This document shows positions 33,588-42,031 of a stretch of DNA of 47,242 nt, in pieces. Positions within the stretch are counted from its first letter, which is position 1; each line of letters begins with the position of its first letter. The DNA is taken from contig CAJVXY010000024.1 of assembly GCA_913009895.1 (NCBI GenBank), positions 1-47,242 of the forward strand, given 5' to 3'. The notes under the pieces were generated by a model that saw nothing but the letters and a program-made list of their open reading frames with translations, was not told the DNA's origin and made no database searches. The DNA comes from an uncultured Acidiferrobacteraceae bacterium. Lineage in GTDB: Bacteria; Pseudomonadota; Gammaproteobacteria; Acidiferrobacterales; SZUA-150. Made by a program: the position numbers and the translations under genes.

Positions 33588-34412
33588 TTATTTGTAAGAA
33601 AATGGAATTCGGGTATTAAAACGGAGTGCGCGTTTACCGCCACCAAGATCACGCCCTATTAGAGACAATAAAGGTTCCAGTTCGGATTTATTCTTGGCAG
33701 GCGTGGCTGTGCCGTTGAAATTAACCAGGCCATTTACCAGGGCCCAGTTACCGTTGCCAGCAAGTTTTAAAGAACTGTCATTGCTTGAGGAAAGTGTAAT
33801 TTTAGCATTTTTGCCATTGCCAGTAGCTGTTAAATTGTAGCTACCCAAAGGTTTAACTGCCGACAGTGCCGAACCCGCATCTTTCCACTTCACTTGAACC
33901 AGGCCTTGCATGCCTTCGTCATTAATTGAGACTTCTTCCGCGCTAATATTGATTTGTCCCAAGGGTGATATTAATGCGGCAGGACTATAATAAGAGCCTA
34001 GTTTTGTTGCCTCAACTGAAATACGTAACCCGTTTAATGTTGTCTGTCCAGGGCTAACAATGAGCCGGCTGCGCCCATGTAAACCATCTCCCGAGAGATC
34101 CAGTGTAATATCCACCCGGCCAATGAGTAGCCAGAAAGCACGCATATTCCACTCTATGCGACCAAAGTTAACAGGAGTTGTTCTGTTTTGAGAGATAGAA
34201 AGTGAGCCACGACCTTGCCAAAAACTGCCACTTGCCTGGGTCAGGGTGATGCTGCCATAGCTATACTTATTAATACCCCATGCCAGCCATTCTGCAGGTA
34301 AATTTACAATCAGGAACGCAATATAGAAAAATAACCCAAGTAGTCCATATTTGACGAAAGACTTTCCTGGCGAGGGTAATGAGAGCGCAGGTAATTTTGG
34401 AATATATTTCAT
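33588..34412 (-). CDS. gspN: Type II secretion system protein N
   Basis: A 274-residue protein with one membrane segment (about 23-42) and a beta-rich periplasmic part (LPAEWLAWGINKYSYGSITL, then repeated short strands). This is the GspN family: present in many but not all T2SS operons, with a role in assembly that is not well defined. It is the last gene of the operon; its ATG overlaps the gspM stop by 4 bases. The similarity is mostly in pattern and context, so identity rests partly on position after gspM. Confidence 0.85.
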   Translation of the reverse strand: MKYIPKLPALSLPSPGKSFVKYGLLGLFFYIAFLIVNLPAEWLAWGINKYSYGSITLTQASGSFWQGRGSLSISQNRTTPVNFGRIEWNMRAFWLLIGRVDITLDLSGDGLHGRSRLIVSPGQTTLNGLRISVEATKLGSYYSPAALISPLGQINISAEEVSINDEGMQGLVQVKWKDAGSALSAVKPLGSYNLTATGNGKNAKITLSSSNDSSLKLAGNGNWALVNGLVNFNGTATPAKNKSELEPLLSLIGRDLGGGKRALRFNTRIPFSYK

Positions 34413-34918
34413 GCCTCAGGCCCTTTCAGTACGAGACGTGCATTTACTATCCCTGGTAATTCTTCAACGGGATTTATCGTAGCATTCTCAACCCGCAAGC
34501 CTGATTTTTTGTGTAGATCAGAAAGCAGGCTGAGAAGATTATTAAAACCCACGCCTTCAATTGTCATTCTGACTCCGGAATCTCCGTCCGGCTCCATTTT
34601 GGTAATAAATTGCCGGAGACCTCTACTGGTTGCAGTTTGTTCAAGTTGTGTCAACAAACCACCACTTCCAGCTTTTAGGGGGTTTCTTGATTTTAATGAT
34701 TTAATTTTTGCGGCCTGGACATGCATAATAGCAAGTTTGGATTCTGCCTTTGGCACAGCTATTCTTAGCTTCCTGATATCTTTAGATAGTGGCAACCAAA
34801 AAGTAACATAAAACAAGAATAAGATAATGATGGTGACCATTGAGGAAACCATAATTTTCTCGCGTTGTTGCAGCTTGTCCCAGTATTCCCGAGCCTGCTT
34901 TAAATATTCATTATTCAT
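34409..34918 (-). CDS. gspM: Type II secretion system protein M
   Basis: GspM is an inner-membrane platform protein that pairs with GspL. The 169 residues have a short cytoplasmic N-terminus, one membrane segment (about 24-44, MVTIIILFLFYVTFWLPL), a coiled coil (about 45-85), and a ferredoxin-like periplasmic domain ending in GIVNARLVLKGPE. Size and layout match the family (about 160). It overlaps gspN by 4 bases and follows gspL by 15. Confidence 0.9.
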   Translation of the reverse strand: MNNEYLKQAREYWDKLQQREKIMVSSMVTIIILFLFYVTFWLPLSKDIRKLRIAVPKAESKLAIMHVQAAKIKSLKSRNPLKAGSGGLLTQLEQTATSRGLRQFITKMEPDGDSGVRMTIEGVGFNNLLSLLSDLHKKSGLRVENATINPVEELPGIVNARLVLKGPEA

Positions 34919-34933
34919 TATAGATTGTAATTT

Positions 34934-36232
34934 TTATTTACTCGTTATTTTTAGGCGGCCTTCGATACCGTCAGCCCTGCTATTTGCAGCAACTACCTCA
35001 ACCTGCATCCCAATCGTAACCAGTCTTCCTTTTAATTCTTCCAATGTTTTAAAATTTGGTAAACCCAGACTGATATTAAGACTTTTTTCGCTATACCTTA
35101 GACTTTCAACTGCACCATCTTCAAGCGCAGCCAGTGCAGGTGCAGACAGAGACAGCAGGGCAATGAAATCGCTCTCCATGTAACCACCGCTACTGCCGCT
35201 CAGGTTCTCAAGTTTTCTTTGCATTTGCAGGGCAGGGTCAACAATTGTTTTAGCATCAGGGAAGCTGGTTTGGAATAATTGACGCATTTGTATATTGGCA
35301 TTATTGAAACTGGTATTAAGTGTTTGCCATTCCCAAATATTGACAATTAATGAAAATACAATCCAGACAAGTGCGATTGACGCGGCCGGTATAAATCTTG
35401 AAAGGGCGGGGTTGATTTCTCTTTTCGATTTAAATTTTCCCTGCAGTAAATTCAGAGATGGCGTCAGAATCTTAAATGTAGACCATAAATCAGAATTAGT
35501 TGTTATAATCTCAATGCCTGTCTCATCAGACCATTCTTTTACGTCCAGATCGACATTTACCTGGGTAAAGAATATTTTTTCAGGTCTGGCGTCGTCATTT
35601 AGCGAATTTAAAGCGTTGGTTAATTGTACTGGAATTTTTGTGTCATCCATTTGACAAGAAAAACCAGAGAAGTTACTTGTTTTTATAAGTAATTCTTTTC
35701 CCAGCAAAGTCATTGACCAACAATTATTTTCAAGTGCCTGGCCGAGTACCTGGGGGTACATGGCTGACGGATTTATACCGTATTCATGAAAAATATCCAG
35801 CCATTGGGCAAGTTTTAATTTTGAGGTTACTGTTACCGACAAAGGTAAGCCAGGTCTGACGTGGTAAACAAAATGTTCCTGCTCAGGGTTAGGTAGTAAT
35901 TTCTCCTCAAGCACAAAAGGCAGGGCTTTATTTATTTTTGAGCGGTTACGTGTAGGAATTTCTGCTTCCGTGATAAGTGTATCAGCTGTAGGTGACCAGA
36001 CGATGGTTTTGACACCCTTTTGCAAATCGACCAGGTCAGAAAGATTCCCGGTTTTTCCCTGTTTTATTATCTCTGTGCCATTTCTCAGGCACCAGTCAGC
36101 TTCCTTATCTTCAGTCCATGTGCGTGAAATAAAAATTTCAAGTGTCGGGCTTTTTCTTAATCCACCACCACTGGCAGACTTGGCAGTAAATGCTTTAATA
36201 CGATTAGTCAGATTATGCAGTTGATTTTTCAT
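34934..36232 (-). CDS. gspL: Type II secretion system protein L
   Basis: GspL links the ATPase GspE to the membrane platform. The 432 residues have a cytoplasmic actin-like part (about 30-265), one membrane segment (about 281-300, PAASIALVWIVFSLIVNIWE) and a periplasmic ferredoxin-like domain to the end. This is the usual layout; sequence motifs in the family are weak, so the call also rests on its place between gspK and gspM. Its start overlaps the gspK end by 20 bases, an overlap that suggests coupled translation. Confidence 0.9.
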   Translation of the reverse strand: MKNQLHNLTNRIKAFTAKSASGGGLRKSPTLEIFISRTWTEDKEADWCLRNGTEIIKQGKTGNLSDLVDLQKGVKTIVWSPTADTLITEAEIPTRNRSKINKALPFVLEEKLLPNPEQEHFVYHVRPGLPLSVTVTSKLKLAQWLDIFHEYGINPSAMYPQVLGQALENNCWSMTLLGKELLIKTSNFSGFSCQMDDTKIPVQLTNALNSLNDDARPEKIFFTQVNVDLDVKEWSDETGIEIITTNSDLWSTFKILTPSLNLLQGKFKSKREINPALSRFIPAASIALVWIVFSLIVNIWEWQTLNTSFNNANIQMRQLFQTSFPDAKTIVDPALQMQRKLENLSGSSGGYMESDFIALLSLSAPALAALEDGAVESLRYSEKSLNISLGLPNFKTLEELKGRLVTIGMQVEVVAANSRADGIEGRLKITSK

Positions 36233-37235
36233 TTTTATTTTCTTTATTCAAATCAATAATAATCGGTTCACGGCTGCGCCATAGAAGTTTAGTATTTTTT
36301 CCTTTTGATGGCCTGTACAGTAATCCAATGCTGCGATTGCTAAGTCTGCCAAATTCTGTCTGGACACGGATAAAAAAATAAGATGTTTTAATATCAAATT
36401 CAACCTTGGGTGCCTTCTGACCTTTAATCAATTGACCAATAAAATCTTTTTTTGATTCGAACGGTGTCTTTGCACGGTATTTTACAATATTTTTACCTAC
36501 CGTGTCGTTGGCATTGGGTAAAATCGCATTTATTAACACTGCCGGGGCCGTATTTACATTGATTGCTGTCCTTTTTGGCAAGACCGTCACAAACTCAAAC
36601 AAACGATTCAGGCCCTCCCGATTTTGTGGCGCGGAAAAACCTTCTATTAATCTTAATTCCTGTACGCTTTCCATCAACTTGTTCGGGGTACGATACGGTA
36701 CAGGCTGTTTGCCAAGATAGGTTGTATCTTCTGCGCCGCCATTGGGTCTGCGTTTTTCATCTTTGTCAATCCAGTCGATCACTGCTTCAACCAGGTTTTC
36801 ATCAAGTTTTACATGGGTTAGTAGTTTTCGGAAAACCACTATATCGGGCGCGCTGGGTTTATCACCAGAAACAAGATTATTTAGATTAAATAAACTTTGG
36901 GCATCGGAAGCGGTACCAATATATAAACCACCTTCAGCCTCACCACCAAGGGGCAGGGTAGCCCACAGCTCTTTTAAATGGTCGCTGTCATTTAATTTTG
37001 CATCCGCAGCGAGCAGGGCTGCGGCTGATAAATATGCACCTTGTAAAACACTGGTGGCCTGGCTCTTGTCCGTCATATTTTGTACTTGTCGAATCCATAC
37101 TTGTTGATTCAGACTCATCATGCTTGTGATTGTTACCACAATTGCAACTAAAAATATCGCAGTAATAAGTGCAACACCGCGTTGTTTTTGATAACGCGGG
37201 CCCATGTTTTCACAGTTTAAAATATTTCTAGCCAT
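36213..37235 (-). CDS. gspK: Type II secretion system minor pseudopilin K
   Basis: GspK is the large pseudopilin that caps the pseudopilus with GspI and GspJ. The 340 residues have a prepilin-type start, cut after G20 before VALITAIFLV; residue 5 of the mature chain is Thr instead of Glu, as is normal for GspK and consistent with a tip position. The alpha-domain insert typical of GspK is about 100-220 and includes DLNNLVSGDKPS-like sequence (SLFNLNNLVSGDKPSAPDIV). The start could also be the ATG at 37205, which gives a shorter leader. It overlaps gspJ by 8 bases and gspL by 20. Confidence 0.9.
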   Translation of the reverse strand: MARNILNCENMGPRYQKQRGVALITAIFLVAIVVTITSMMSLNQQVWIRQVQNMTDKSQATSVLQGAYLSAAALLAADAKLNDSDHLKELWATLPLGGEAEGGLYIGTASDAQSLFNLNNLVSGDKPSAPDIVVFRKLLTHVKLDENLVEAVIDWIDKDEKRRPNGGAEDTTYLGKQPVPYRTPNKLMESVQELRLIEGFSAPQNREGLNRLFEFVTVLPKRTAINVNTAPAVLINAILPNANDTVGKNIVKYRAKTPFESKKDFIGQLIKGQKAPKVEFDIKTSYFFIRVQTEFGRLSNRSIGLLYRPSKGKNTKLLWRSREPIIIDLNKENKNEKSTA

Positions 37236-37863
37236 TTACTAAAAACAGTCTTGTTATTTCTGTTTCACCAACAGTAATTTTAAGTTCAAGTCCCCGGGGC
37301 AGAACCTCGTCCTTGTTTTCCTGGCCCAGGGGTGGCCAGATATTTGACCATTTTTTACTCGATTTAAAATATCTTAATTCCATTTCCTTGATGTTTGTTA
37401 ACAAAACATATTCTTTGGCTACAGAAGTTGGTGAGCGGTCCAGCATCGGCCAGGATAATCTGTATAGATTGCCTTCGTCATCAAGTCTGTAAGCTACCCG
37501 CTGGAGATCGCTTTGGGGTGTTGTATTGCTGACAATAATGGGGTTGCCTCCCCTGGTAAATTCCAGGGTCGGCACGGATACAGCACGGGTATCAGTGGGA
37601 CGTCCAATGAAAGCTGCCAGGGATTGACCTGTTATGTCACGAATTGCACGGGGCCGTACATGATCAAGGTCATCTTCGATGCGCATAAAGGCCAGGACAA
37701 GTTTGCGTTGATTATTTCTCTCTGCTTCCAGTCTGTCCTGGTTGTCCAGTACCACAGACAAACCTGAATACGTAATAAAAGACATCGCTGAAAAAATGGC
37801 CATGGCAACAATCAGCTCAATAAGCGTAAATCCCTTCGTAGAAATTACTTTATTGTTAATCAT
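37228..37863 (-). CDS. gspJ: Type II secretion system minor pseudopilin J
   Basis: A 211-residue pseudopilin with the prepilin cleavage site G11/F12 in TKGFTLIELIVAMAIF and Glu at mature position 5. The globular part shows the family's RIEDDLDHVRPRAIRD and the later FTRGGNPIIV and VAYRLDDEGNLYRLSWPML, closely like E. coli and Vibrio GspJ. With GspI and GspK it makes the tip complex. It overlaps gspI by 4 bases and gspK by 8. Confidence 0.95.
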   Translation of the reverse strand: MINNKVISTKGFTLIELIVAMAIFSAMSFITYSGLSVVLDNQDRLEAERNNQRKLVLAFMRIEDDLDHVRPRAIRDITGQSLAAFIGRPTDTRAVSVPTLEFTRGGNPIIVSNTTPQSDLQRVAYRLDDEGNLYRLSWPMLDRSPTSVAKEYVLLTNIKEMELRYFKSSKKWSNIWPPLGQENKDEVLPRGLELKITVGETEITRLFLVNG

Positions 37864-38249
37864 AGTGCTGTCTTTTTCTGTGGTTTCAGAACAAGGCCAA
37901 CCAGGTGTGCCAGAGAGTAGTCCTTGTCACCGGCGCGTACATCTATTTCGACTCTTCTTACCTCCGGAATTTGAGTATTTGTCACTTTTTCCTGCCAGTT
38001 CCATTCCCTGTTGGCCATGACTGTTGTATCGCTACGCGTACCAACCGAGGGCCAGTGTTCTTCCATCTGATATTGTGCCAGCTTGTTTTGCGCTACCCAT
38101 AAAGCGATATTTCTATCACGTAATGTATAGGTAGAGTCGATAACCTGGGCAAATGATCGTTGCAGGGCTGCCAGTGCTACAACGACTATGGCCAGTGCGA
38201 CTAAAATTTCAATCAGGGTAAAACCATGATGGCCCCGGGACTGTTTCAT
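37860..38249 (-). CDS. gspI: Type II secretion system minor pseudopilin I
   Basis: A 129-residue pseudopilin. Prepilin peptidase would cut after G9 in HHGFTLIEILVALAIVVVAL. The body shows DRNIALWVAQNKLAQYQME and the family's EWNWQEKVTNTQIPEVRRVEIDV pattern. GspI starts the tip complex with GspJ and GspK. Its ATG overlaps the gspH stop and its stop overlaps the gspJ start, each by 4 bases. Confidence 0.94.
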   Translation of the reverse strand: MKQSRGHHGFTLIEILVALAIVVVALAALQRSFAQVIDSTYTLRDRNIALWVAQNKLAQYQMEEHWPSVGTRSDTTVMANREWNWQEKVTNTQIPEVRRVEIDVRAGDKDYSLAHLVGLVLKPQKKTAL

Positions 38250-38806
38250 GATTTCGTTTTCAACTCAGCAACTGGTTCTATATTTCCACCTGGATCACCC
38301 TCGACACTCCAGTGGTAATCCTGATCGCTGAATGTAATACCGAATGCTGTAAGCTCGCCAGTAGGGTAGAGCAGGATCCATATTTTTTTATCGACTTTTG
38401 GGCCATCAACCACGGCTTCGGTGATGCGTATGTTTTCTGGTAGTTCACGGGGTTTCAATATTTCATCGCCCGCAATAGCCTCCATGCCGCCCAGTCCATA
38501 TTCATAAAATGCGTAACCGTTCTCGCCAATATTTATTGCGAATAGTTTGCCTTGCAGTATTGCTTCTTCCTGCGCAGTTTGCATGACCGTTGCCAGGCGG
38601 GTGGCTTCGTCCCGCAATTTGGTGCGTGGATTAGGTGAGACAGACAGGCTAATCATCGCCAACAGGACACCGATAATAAGTACAACAACCATAATCTCAA
38701 GCAGGGTAAAACCTGAATTCAGATTATTCGCCTGTTTTTTTCCGGCTAACAAGTTCGATCTAATACGCACGAGGTTGTCATTCCATCTATTTTCGTGACC
38801 AGCCAA
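38246..38806 (-). CDS. gspH: Type II secretion system minor pseudopilin H
   Basis: A 186-residue pseudopilin with GFTLLEIMVVVLIIGVLLAM (G32/F33 cleavage, Glu at mature position 5) and a beta-rich body with YPTGELTAFGITF-like strand. The 32-residue leader from the ATG at 38806 is long for a prepilin, so the true start may be further in. GspH links the tip complex to the GspG shaft. It follows gspG by 18 bases and overlaps gspI by 4. Confidence 0.9.
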   Translation of the reverse strand: MAGHENRWNDNLVRIRSNLLAGKKQANNLNSGFTLLEIMVVVLIIGVLLAMISLSVSPNPRTKLRDEATRLATVMQTAQEEAILQGKLFAINIGENGYAFYEYGLGGMEAIAGDEILKPRELPENIRITEAVVDGPKVDKKIWILLYPTGELTAFGITFSDQDYHWSVEGDPGGNIEPVAELKTKS

Positions 38807-38824
38807 AAAAACTAATTACCAAAA

Positions 38825-39274
38825 CTAGTTAATAGCCCAATTACCTATGTCTGCATCCCAGCCTTCACCACCTGGCTGATTATCTGCGCCATAAGTAAAA
38901 ATATCGATTTCACTACGGACGCCAGGGCTTAGATACTGGTACTCGCCACCCCAGGGGTCTTTAGGTAACTTGTCCAGGTAACCACCGGGTTTATAGTTGC
39001 GGGGTGTCCGTCCCGTAGTGGGTTTTTGGGACAAGGCTATCAGACCCTGTTCTGTGGTTGGGTATTTGCCATTGTCCAGGCGATATAATTTGAGGGCATT
39101 ACCCAATGTACGAATATCATTTTTTGCTGCCACGACTCGGGCCTTGTCAGGTTCATCAAGAATATTTAATGCTGCAAATGAAATCAGGATGCCGAGAATA
39201 ACCACGACGACCATAATTTCGATTAACGTAAATCCCTTTTGTCTTTGTTCAGATTTCAATTTTCCCTTGTACAT
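38825..39274 (-). CDS. gspG: Type II secretion system major pseudopilin G
   Basis: The main pseudopilus subunit. The 149 residues show cleavage at G14/F15 in KGFTLIEIMVVVVILGILIS, Glu at mature position 5, the helix with KNDIRTLGNALKLYRLDNGK, and the calcium-site region YPTTEQGLIALSQKP and PKDPWGGEYQYLSPG that marks GspG. It lies 12 bases after gspF and 18 before gspH. The identity is secure. Confidence 0.97.
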   Translation of the reverse strand: MYKGKLKSEQRQKGFTLIEIMVVVVILGILISFAALNILDEPDKARVVAAKNDIRTLGNALKLYRLDNGKYPTTEQGLIALSQKPTTGRTPRNYKPGGYLDKLPKDPWGGEYQYLSPGVRSEIDIFTYGADNQPGGEGWDADIGNWAIN

Positions 39275-39286
39275 TTTCTTGCCTCT

Positions 39287-40504
39287 TTAGCGAATTAATT
39301 GATTCATTTCAAAAATTGGTAACAGGATTGCCATCACGATTAACAATACTACTACGCCCATGATTACTATGAGAAGTGGCTCCAGTAAACTGGTAAAGGT
39401 TTTGACCCAGTTCTCCAATTCTCTTGATTGTGCTTCAGCCGCCCTCGTTAACATCATATCGAGTTTGCCACTGGATTCACCACTTGCTATCAGGTGAATA
39501 ACCAGCGGGGGAAATAATTTGGCCTGACCCAGTGCCCGCGACAGGCTGCCACCTTCACGTATCTGGTTAAGGGCATTATCAACAGCGGCACGCATGGGTA
39601 AGTTGGACACCACCTGGACAGCCGATTGCATGGCATTGAGTAGCGGAATTCCACTGGCAGTCAGAATGCCAAGGGTGTTAGCCAGGCGTTCGGCGTTCAC
39701 GCCACGAACCAGGCGACTGGTGATTGGCATTTTTAATAACAGTTTATGCCAGGCCAGCTTAATATTATGCTGGGCAAGAGCAGCCCGTGCTGCAAAAAAT
39801 AATCCAACAAATAAAACAGGCCACCAGAGACCGCCAGTAGTAATGATGTCACTTATAGTAATTAGTGTTTTTGTTAACCAGGGCAGTTCCTGTCCGGTAT
39901 TAATAAATACACGGGTTACCTGGGGCACGACATAGGCCATCAGGATTGTGACAATGATTATGGCAAAGACCGAAACCACGATTGGGTAGATAAACGCCTG
40001 CCAGACTTTTTGTTGCAGCGCCTGCCTGCTTTCCATGTAGACAGCAAGCCTTTCCAGGATTTGGTCCAGTTGTCCAGACTGTTCGCCAGCGTCAATTAAA
40101 AAACGAAATATATCCGGAAATGCGTTGGGAAATGCCGCCATACTGGTGGACAAGGCCTGGCCTTCAAGGACATTACCGCGCACACCTGCGAGAATGGATT
40201 TTGTCTTTGGTGATTCTGTTTGTTCAATCAGGGCATCGAGACACTGCTCCACCGTCATGCCAGCACGAACCAGGGTGGCGAACTGGCGTGTAATGAGTGC
40301 CAGATCGGCAGTTGAAATACTCCTGCCAATGCCAAACTTTGTTTTTTTCCCCGCCCGCTTTTTTTCACTTATAATTTCAACATTTAACGGGGTAAGGCCA
40401 CGCTCACGCAAGAGCACCCGGACCTGGCGCTCAGTGTCTGCTTCAAGTACGCCCTTATCGGTACGACCTTTTATCGTTAATGCCTGGTATTCGTAGGCGG
40501 CCAT
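39287..40504 (-). CDS. gspF: Type II secretion system inner membrane protein F
   Basis: The polytopic platform protein around which the pseudopilus is built. The 405 residues contain two related GspF domains: the first with TRQFATLVRAGMTVEQCLDA and its membrane segment near 170-190, the second with LANTLGILTASGIPLLNAMQ and a final membrane segment VIMGVVVLLIVMAILLPIF. Length is exactly typical. It lies 6 bases after gspE. Confidence 0.97.
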   Translation of the reverse strand: MAAYEYQALTIKGRTDKGVLEADTERQVRVLLRERGLTPLNVEIISEKKRAGKKTKFGIGRSISTADLALITRQFATLVRAGMTVEQCLDALIEQTESPKTKSILAGVRGNVLEGQALSTSMAAFPNAFPDIFRFLIDAGEQSGQLDQILERLAVYMESRQALQQKVWQAFIYPIVVSVFAIIIVTILMAYVVPQVTRVFINTGQELPWLTKTLITISDIITTGGLWWPVLFVGLFFAARAALAQHNIKLAWHKLLLKMPITSRLVRGVNAERLANTLGILTASGIPLLNAMQSAVQVVSNLPMRAAVDNALNQIREGGSLSRALGQAKLFPPLVIHLIASGESSGKLDMMLTRAAEAQSRELENWVKTFTSLLEPLLIVIMGVVVLLIVMAILLPIFEMNQLIR

Positions 40505-40510
40505 AACTTG

Positions 40511-42028
40511 TTATCGAGCCACCCTTAAAACTTCTTCCAGGCTGGTATTCCCCTGTTGTACCCAGCGAAGTCCATCGGCGCGGAGTCCTGTCATGCCGTG
40601 GGATGAGGCATAGTCTCGTATGTTGGCCTCAGATCCACTTTCGTGTACCAGTTCACGGATCGTATCATCAACCTGCAGTAGTTCGTATATGCCGCTTCTG
40701 CCAACATAACCAGTATGCCCGCAATTATCACATCCCCTGGCGCTATATATTTCTTTAATAATCTTGCCTTCTTTGAGTTCGGACAAGATTTCGGATTCAA
40801 CAGTGGTGGGTTTGTGGGCTTGTCGACATTCGGGACAGAGTCGACGAACCAGCCGCTGAGCCAATACGCCAATTAAACTGGATGCTACCAGGAATGGTTC
40901 AACGCCCATGTCAACGAGACGGGTGACAGCGCCAACTGAGTCATTCGTGTGTAACGTTGCCAGTACTAAATGACCGGTCAGACTGGCCTGGACAGCGATT
41001 TGAGCAGTTTCCAGGTCACGAATCTCACCAATCATAATGACATCAGGATCCTGGCGCAGGATGGAGCGTAACGCCCGGGCAAAATTCATTTCGATTTTGG
41101 TGTTTATCTGAGTCTGGCCAATACCATCGAGATCGTATTCGATCGGATCTTCTACGGTCATGATGTTCAATTTTTCTGTATCAAGACGAGACAGTGCCGC
41201 GTAGAGCGTAGTCGTTTTACCTGAGCCCGTCGGACCAGTTACCAAAATAATTCCGTGTGGTTGTCTAATTAATACATCAAGGGCCGTACTGTCTTTCTTC
41301 GACATACCCAGATGTTCAAGATCAAGGCGGCCAGCCTGTTTGTCCAGTAAACGCATGACAACCCGTTCGCCATGACCGGTTGGCAGAGTGGAGACACGAA
41401 CATCAACAGGGTGTCCGGCGAGGCGCAGGGTGATACGACCGTCCTGGGGCAAGCGTTTTTCGGCAATATCCAGGTCTGCCATAATTTTGATGCGCGAAAC
41501 CAAAACGCCATGTAATACTTTTTTCGGTTCGACAATATCGCGTAGTACGCCATCTTGTCTGAAGCGGACAACAGACCGGGTTTCAAACGGTTCGATATGA
41601 ATATCGGAGACATTTTCCCGAACGGCCTGGGTGAGCAGGGCATTAATTAACCTGACAATGGGTGCATCGTCCTCACTTTCAAGCAGGTCTTCGGCGACTG
41701 GCAGATTCTGGGCAATTGCTGTCAGATCCAGGTCTTCATCGAGACCATCAACAATTTGCTCGGCGTGACTGATATTTCTTTCATAGGCTCTGTTTAGTGC
41801 TGTTTCAAATAGCTCATGATCCAGTTCGGAAACATAAACGGGCGTTTCAAGACTACGATAAAGTTCGGTTAACACCTGTGTAGAGACACCACGTTTGGCC
41901 CAAACCTCAATCCCATCTTTGTGTTGCCTGGCGCTGATAACACCGTGACGTTTTGCAAAATGATAGGGCAGGCGCTGTGTCCATGACGGGTCTAGATCTT
42001 CAAGATTAATTCCCTTTGCCATGGCCAA
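40511..42028 (-). CDS. gspE: Type II secretion system ATPase E
   Basis: The hexameric cytoplasmic ATPase that powers pseudopilus growth. The 505 residues show the N-terminal domains (1-140), Walker A GPTGSGKT (265-272), the Asp box, Walker B IMIGEIRD (331-338), the His box TGHLVLATLHTND (351-363) and the four-cysteine zinc site C398, C401, C433 and C436. A TTG at 42028 is well placed 9 bases after GAGGAG, while the in-frame ATG at 42022 is 15 bases away; the TTG is favoured. It begins 3 bases after the gspD stop. Confidence 0.97.
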   Translation of the reverse strand: MAMAKGINLEDLDPSWTQRLPYHFAKRHGVISARQHKDGIEVWAKRGVSTQVLTELYRSLETPVYVSELDHELFETALNRAYERNISHAEQIVDGLDEDLDLTAIAQNLPVAEDLLESEDDAPIVRLINALLTQAVRENVSDIHIEPFETRSVVRFRQDGVLRDIVEPKKVLHGVLVSRIKIMADLDIAEKRLPQDGRITLRLAGHPVDVRVSTLPTGHGERVVMRLLDKQAGRLDLEHLGMSKKDSTALDVLIRQPHGIILVTGPTGSGKTTTLYAALSRLDTEKLNIMTVEDPIEYDLDGIGQTQINTKIEMNFARALRSILRQDPDVIMIGEIRDLETAQIAVQASLTGHLVLATLHTNDSVGAVTRLVDMGVEPFLVASSLIGVLAQRLVRRLCPECRQAHKPTTVESEILSELKEGKIIKEIYSARGCDNCGHTGYVGRSGIYELLQVDDTIRELVHESGSEANIRDYASSHGMTGLRADGLRWVQQGNTSLEEVLRVAR

Positions 42029-42031
42029 GTG